A stretch of DNA of 17,293 nt. It comes from Pseudomonadota bacterium. GTDB lineage: Bacteria > Pseudomonadota > Gammaproteobacteria > Acidiferrobacterales > UBA6901. This document shows, one piece after another, positions 15,304 through 17,293 of the stretch. The stretch spans positions 1 through 17,293 of the forward strand of contig JAJXUF010000065.1 in NCBI GenBank assembly GCA_021783175.1, written 5' to 3'. The notes under the pieces were generated by a model that made no database searches, was not told where the DNA came from, and saw only the letters and a list, made by a program, of their open reading frames with translations. The stretch's first letter is position 1; the number at the start of each line of letters is the position of its first letter. The translations under genes and the position numbers were made by a program.

Positions 15304-15540
15304 ACCTGAATCCGAGGCGAAAAATGCCCAAATCCATCCTTTAACGCGGCTGATCCGTTTCAGCGCAACGTCAATTTTCGAAATTTGTGGGTCGTTGGAG
15401 CGGAAGATAATTTATTTTCCGGGGATGCACGCAAAATCGCGGTCGACCCTTGAACCAGGAGACAACGTTGGTTTTCTGATTCTAGGATACGGCTACGAAG
15501 AATCAAGACGTTGCCGTAGTTTCGGATTACTGCCGTATTG

Positions 15541-15757
15541 TGCACTGACAGCGAGATTACTGCTGGGAAATGGCGTTACGGTTACCAGCGGATCCAAGTG
15601 CTGCTTGACCGGGAGGGCTTCATCATGAATGTGAAGCGGACCTATTGGCTTTACTGGCAGGCGGGTTGGTAGTGCGCCCCCCGCAAACGCAAGCGTATCG
15701 GACTCATGGAGCGCAAACCGCTGAGGTTGCCGCAGGCGGCGCTATCGAGCTGGAACG
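15541..15757 (+). pseudogene. IS3-family transposase (OrfB) remnant
   Basis: The frame through 15574 reads WRYGYQRIQVLLDREGF, IMNVKRTYWLYWQAGW, a TAG stop at 15670-15672, then APRKRKRIGLMERKPLRLPQ. This is the conserved N-terminal helix-turn-helix part of IS3-family OrfB (pattern RYGYRRI-x-x-LLRREG followed by N-x-KR-x-YRLY and RKRKR). The DDE catalytic domain is missing, so the element is dead. The stretch 15304-15540 before it shows nothing recognisable and probably belongs to the same decayed segment. Confidence 0.75.
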
Positions 15758-15785
15758 GTCCGGCAAACAGACTACGCCTTCGTTC

Positions 15786-15814
15786 TTGAAAAATGTTTGA
15801 AGCGGGCATAGTAT
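15786..15814 (+). promoter_or_regulatory. Putative sigma70 promoter of the CVNH-protease gene
   Basis: TTGAAA (15786-15791), 17 bp, then TAGTAT (15809-15814). The -35 matches 5 of 6 and the -10 matches 4 of 6 positions. It starts about 30 bp after the IS3-family remnant and would give a leader of about 22 nt. Confidence 0.5.
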
Positions 15815-15842
15815 TTTTTCCGGAAAGGCGGAGGGATACGGC

Positions 15843-17293
15843 ATGAAAACGGACGCTGGGATAGCCTGCCTCGCTGTGTGGTCGTTGCTTGCGCTTGGAT
15901 TCACCAGCCAAGCATCAGCGAATCCGCCGCCGAATGGAAGCTACCTAAACAGCTGTAGTGGAGCTGCAGTCAACGCAAACACACTGAGCGCCAATTGCAC
16001 GGATTTGCAAGGCCACCAGCAAATATCAACGCTTCCAAACTATCCAAGCTGTGTTGGCGACATTGCCAACTTCAACGGCACGCTTACCTGCAGCAACACC
16101 AACCTGCCAACGGGTTCCTACCAGAAGAGCTGCCGCTTCGCGTACGCAAATTTGGACAGCTCCAATACGACGACGCTCTACGCTAACTGCAAGACAGTCT
16201 CAGGTTTGTGGAACTGGACTTCGCTCGTTGGCCCCGACCAATGCCCTTCACCAAAGGATATCGCAAATCTCGACGGTACGTTGGCGTGCGCCGGCCATAG
16301 CATTCTTCCCATCGGATCATATTCGAACTCGTGCAGGAATATCTGGGAGATGAATGGAATCCTGAATGCTGAGTGCCAGATCGTTAGCGGTGGCTGGGTC
16401 CAGACCCAGATCCCAGTCAGTCAGTGCTCGACGCCGATCGCGAATTTCAACGGAACCTTGGTGTGTAGCGCCGGCGTAGCGCCGACGGGATCGTACCTGC
16501 GATCCTGCTCGGTGGCTTGGATCGGCACGGATGCCGACACCGGGGCGCCCGCGCTGAGTGCGCTGTGCAAAACAACAACTGGCGCGTCCCTTCCGGCCAA
16601 GCTGCTCAACTACAACCAGTGCTCTGGCGACATCGCGAACTTCGACGGTATTCTGGGGTGCAACATCAATGGTACACCGCCCACTGGTTCATACACCCAA
16701 ACGTGTCGTTTCGTATGGCTTGACGGAAACAGGTTGCACGCAGAATGTAAGAACCGCAGCGGCACATGGGTGCAGAGCACGCTGGATGATGCCAATTTGT
16801 GTCCAGCAGGAAGCGTCGCGAATCTGGACGGGACGCTAGCCTGCAATTACGGCAGTCCGGTTTCCGGATCTTACGCGCAGTCCTGCCGCGACGTCTGGGT
16901 CGTCAACAATACGCTTCATGCGGAATGCGAGACGATCGCTGGAAACTGGCTGGCGACGTCCCTCGGGGGGATCAATCAGTGCAGCGGCGGGGCCTCAAAT
17001 ATTAACGGAATTCTGCAATGCGCGAGCACGAGCGGTCCCAACTATCCCGCCTCCAGTCAGGTGGCTGGTGCGATGCTGTACGACCAAGAACAAAGCAATT
17101 GGTGTTGGGCAGCAACCGGCCAAATGATCATGCAGTATTTCGGCACCGACGTGCACCAGTGTGACGAGGTCAAGACAGAAAAGGGGTTAGAAAACTGCTG
17201 TGGATATCCTCGCTTCTCGCTGCCTTCGTTGGCGGATGACCAGATGAATTGCCAGGGTTGCGATTGCGGAGGTTCCCCGCCGTACAGTCAATA
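15843..17293 (+). CDS. Secreted six-repeat CVNH lectin-like protein fused to a papain-like cysteine protease (partial, 3' end outside window)
   Basis: The frame is open from ATG 15843 to the window end (483 codons) with no stop. A signal peptide ends at ASA-26. Residues 27-398 are six tandem repeats of about 58-66 residues (starts near 27, 88, 154, 214, 279, 339) with pattern GSY-x-x-SC, L-x-A-x-C, G-x-W, C, then IAN-x-x-G-x-L-x-C, four Cys each. This fits cyanovirin-N homology modules, whose fold is made of two such repeats, so three folds are implied. From about 408 follows a papain-like C39-type protease start, DQEQSNWCWAATGQMIMQYF, with putative catalytic Cys421; the His and Asn lie beyond the window. 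GGAGGG at 15830-15835 is an ideal ribosome binding site. CVNH modules bind glycans in characterised members; the role here is inferred to be extracellular glycoprotein targeting. Confidence 0.85.
   Translation, partial: MKTDAGIACLAVWSLLALGFTSQASANPPPNGSYLNSCSGAAVNANTLSANCTDLQGHQQISTLPNYPSCVGDIANFNGTLTCSNTNLPTGSYQKSCRFAYANLDSSNTTTLYANCKTVSGLWNWTSLVGPDQCPSPKDIANLDGTLACAGHSILPIGSYSNSCRNIWEMNGILNAECQIVSGGWVQTQIPVSQCSTPIANFNGTLVCSAGVAPTGSYLRSCSVAWIGTDADTGAPALSALCKTTTGASLPAKLLNYNQCSGDIANFDGILGCNINGTPPTGSYTQTCRFVWLDGNRLHAECKNRSGTWVQSTLDDANLCPAGSVANLDGTLACNYGSPVSGSYAQSCRDVWVVNNTLHAECETIAGNWLATSLGGINQCSGGASNINGILQCASTSGPNYPASSQVAGAMLYDQEQSNWCWAATGQMIMQYFGTDVHQCDEVKTEKGLENCCGYPRFSLPSLADDQMNCQGCDCGGSPPYSQ
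15921..17036 (+). repeat. Six tandem CVNH-type coding repeats
   Basis: Repeats begin near 15921, 16104, 16302, 16482, 16677 and 16857. They are recognisable as protein (four Cys each, GSY near the start, IANxNG/IANxDG near the end) but diverged at DNA level, so they are old duplications. The fourth is longest and least regular: it has an extra loop (GTDADTGAPA) and lacks the usual G-x-W. Confidence 0.8.

Noticed and set aside
1..17293. CRISPR arrays or rRNA genes
   Set aside because: No regularly spaced identical short repeats and no rRNA-like sequence were seen on either strand.

Overview
The window looks like the chromosome of a GC-rich proteobacterium, probably a beta- or non-enteric gammaproteobacterium. 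The reason is the conserved block folB / plsY / tsaD / rpsU / yqeY-like / dnaG / rpoD followed by a CAT-anticodon tRNA-Ile gene, all with high-scoring family motifs. No rRNA gene is present, so a closer placement is not possible.

Positions 1-7340 are the core region. A partial folB (minus) is divergent from plsY (plus), and tsaD (minus) is divergent from the macromolecular-synthesis operon rpsU-yqeY-dnaG-rpoD (plus). This operon links ribosomal protein S21, a GatB/YqeY-domain protein, primase and the housekeeping sigma factor, with a good sigma70 promoter before rpsU and hairpins between or after genes. Right after rpoD lies a tRNA-Ile2(CAT) gene whose anticodon loop is split by a group I self-splicing intron of about 240 nt.

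Positions 7340-11500 are looser accessory sequence: a secreted PepSY protein with a PmrA-like regulatory box upstream, a decayed cupin gene, about 400 bp of anonymous sequence with a 14-bp direct repeat, a DUF2127 membrane protein, a membrane-anchored metallophosphoesterase, and a frame-broken methyltransferase tail.

Positions 11500-15300 hold a TusE/DsrC-like sulfur-relay protein with a near-consensus promoter, an IS110-family transposase remnant, a YaiI (DUF188) gene, a second decayed methyltransferase (N-terminal half), a possible 24-residue membrane peptide, then a methyltransferase plus small membrane protein transcribed divergently from a TetR-family regulator, with a shared inverted/direct-repeat region between them.

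Positions 15300-17293 begin with an IS3-family transposase remnant. After it comes a long open frame that runs off the window. It encodes a signal peptide, six tandem Cys-rich repeats of cyanovirin-N-homology (CVNH) type, and the start of a papain-like (C39-type) cysteine protease domain. This apparently secreted lectin-protease fusion and the intron-bearing tRNA are the two most notable items.
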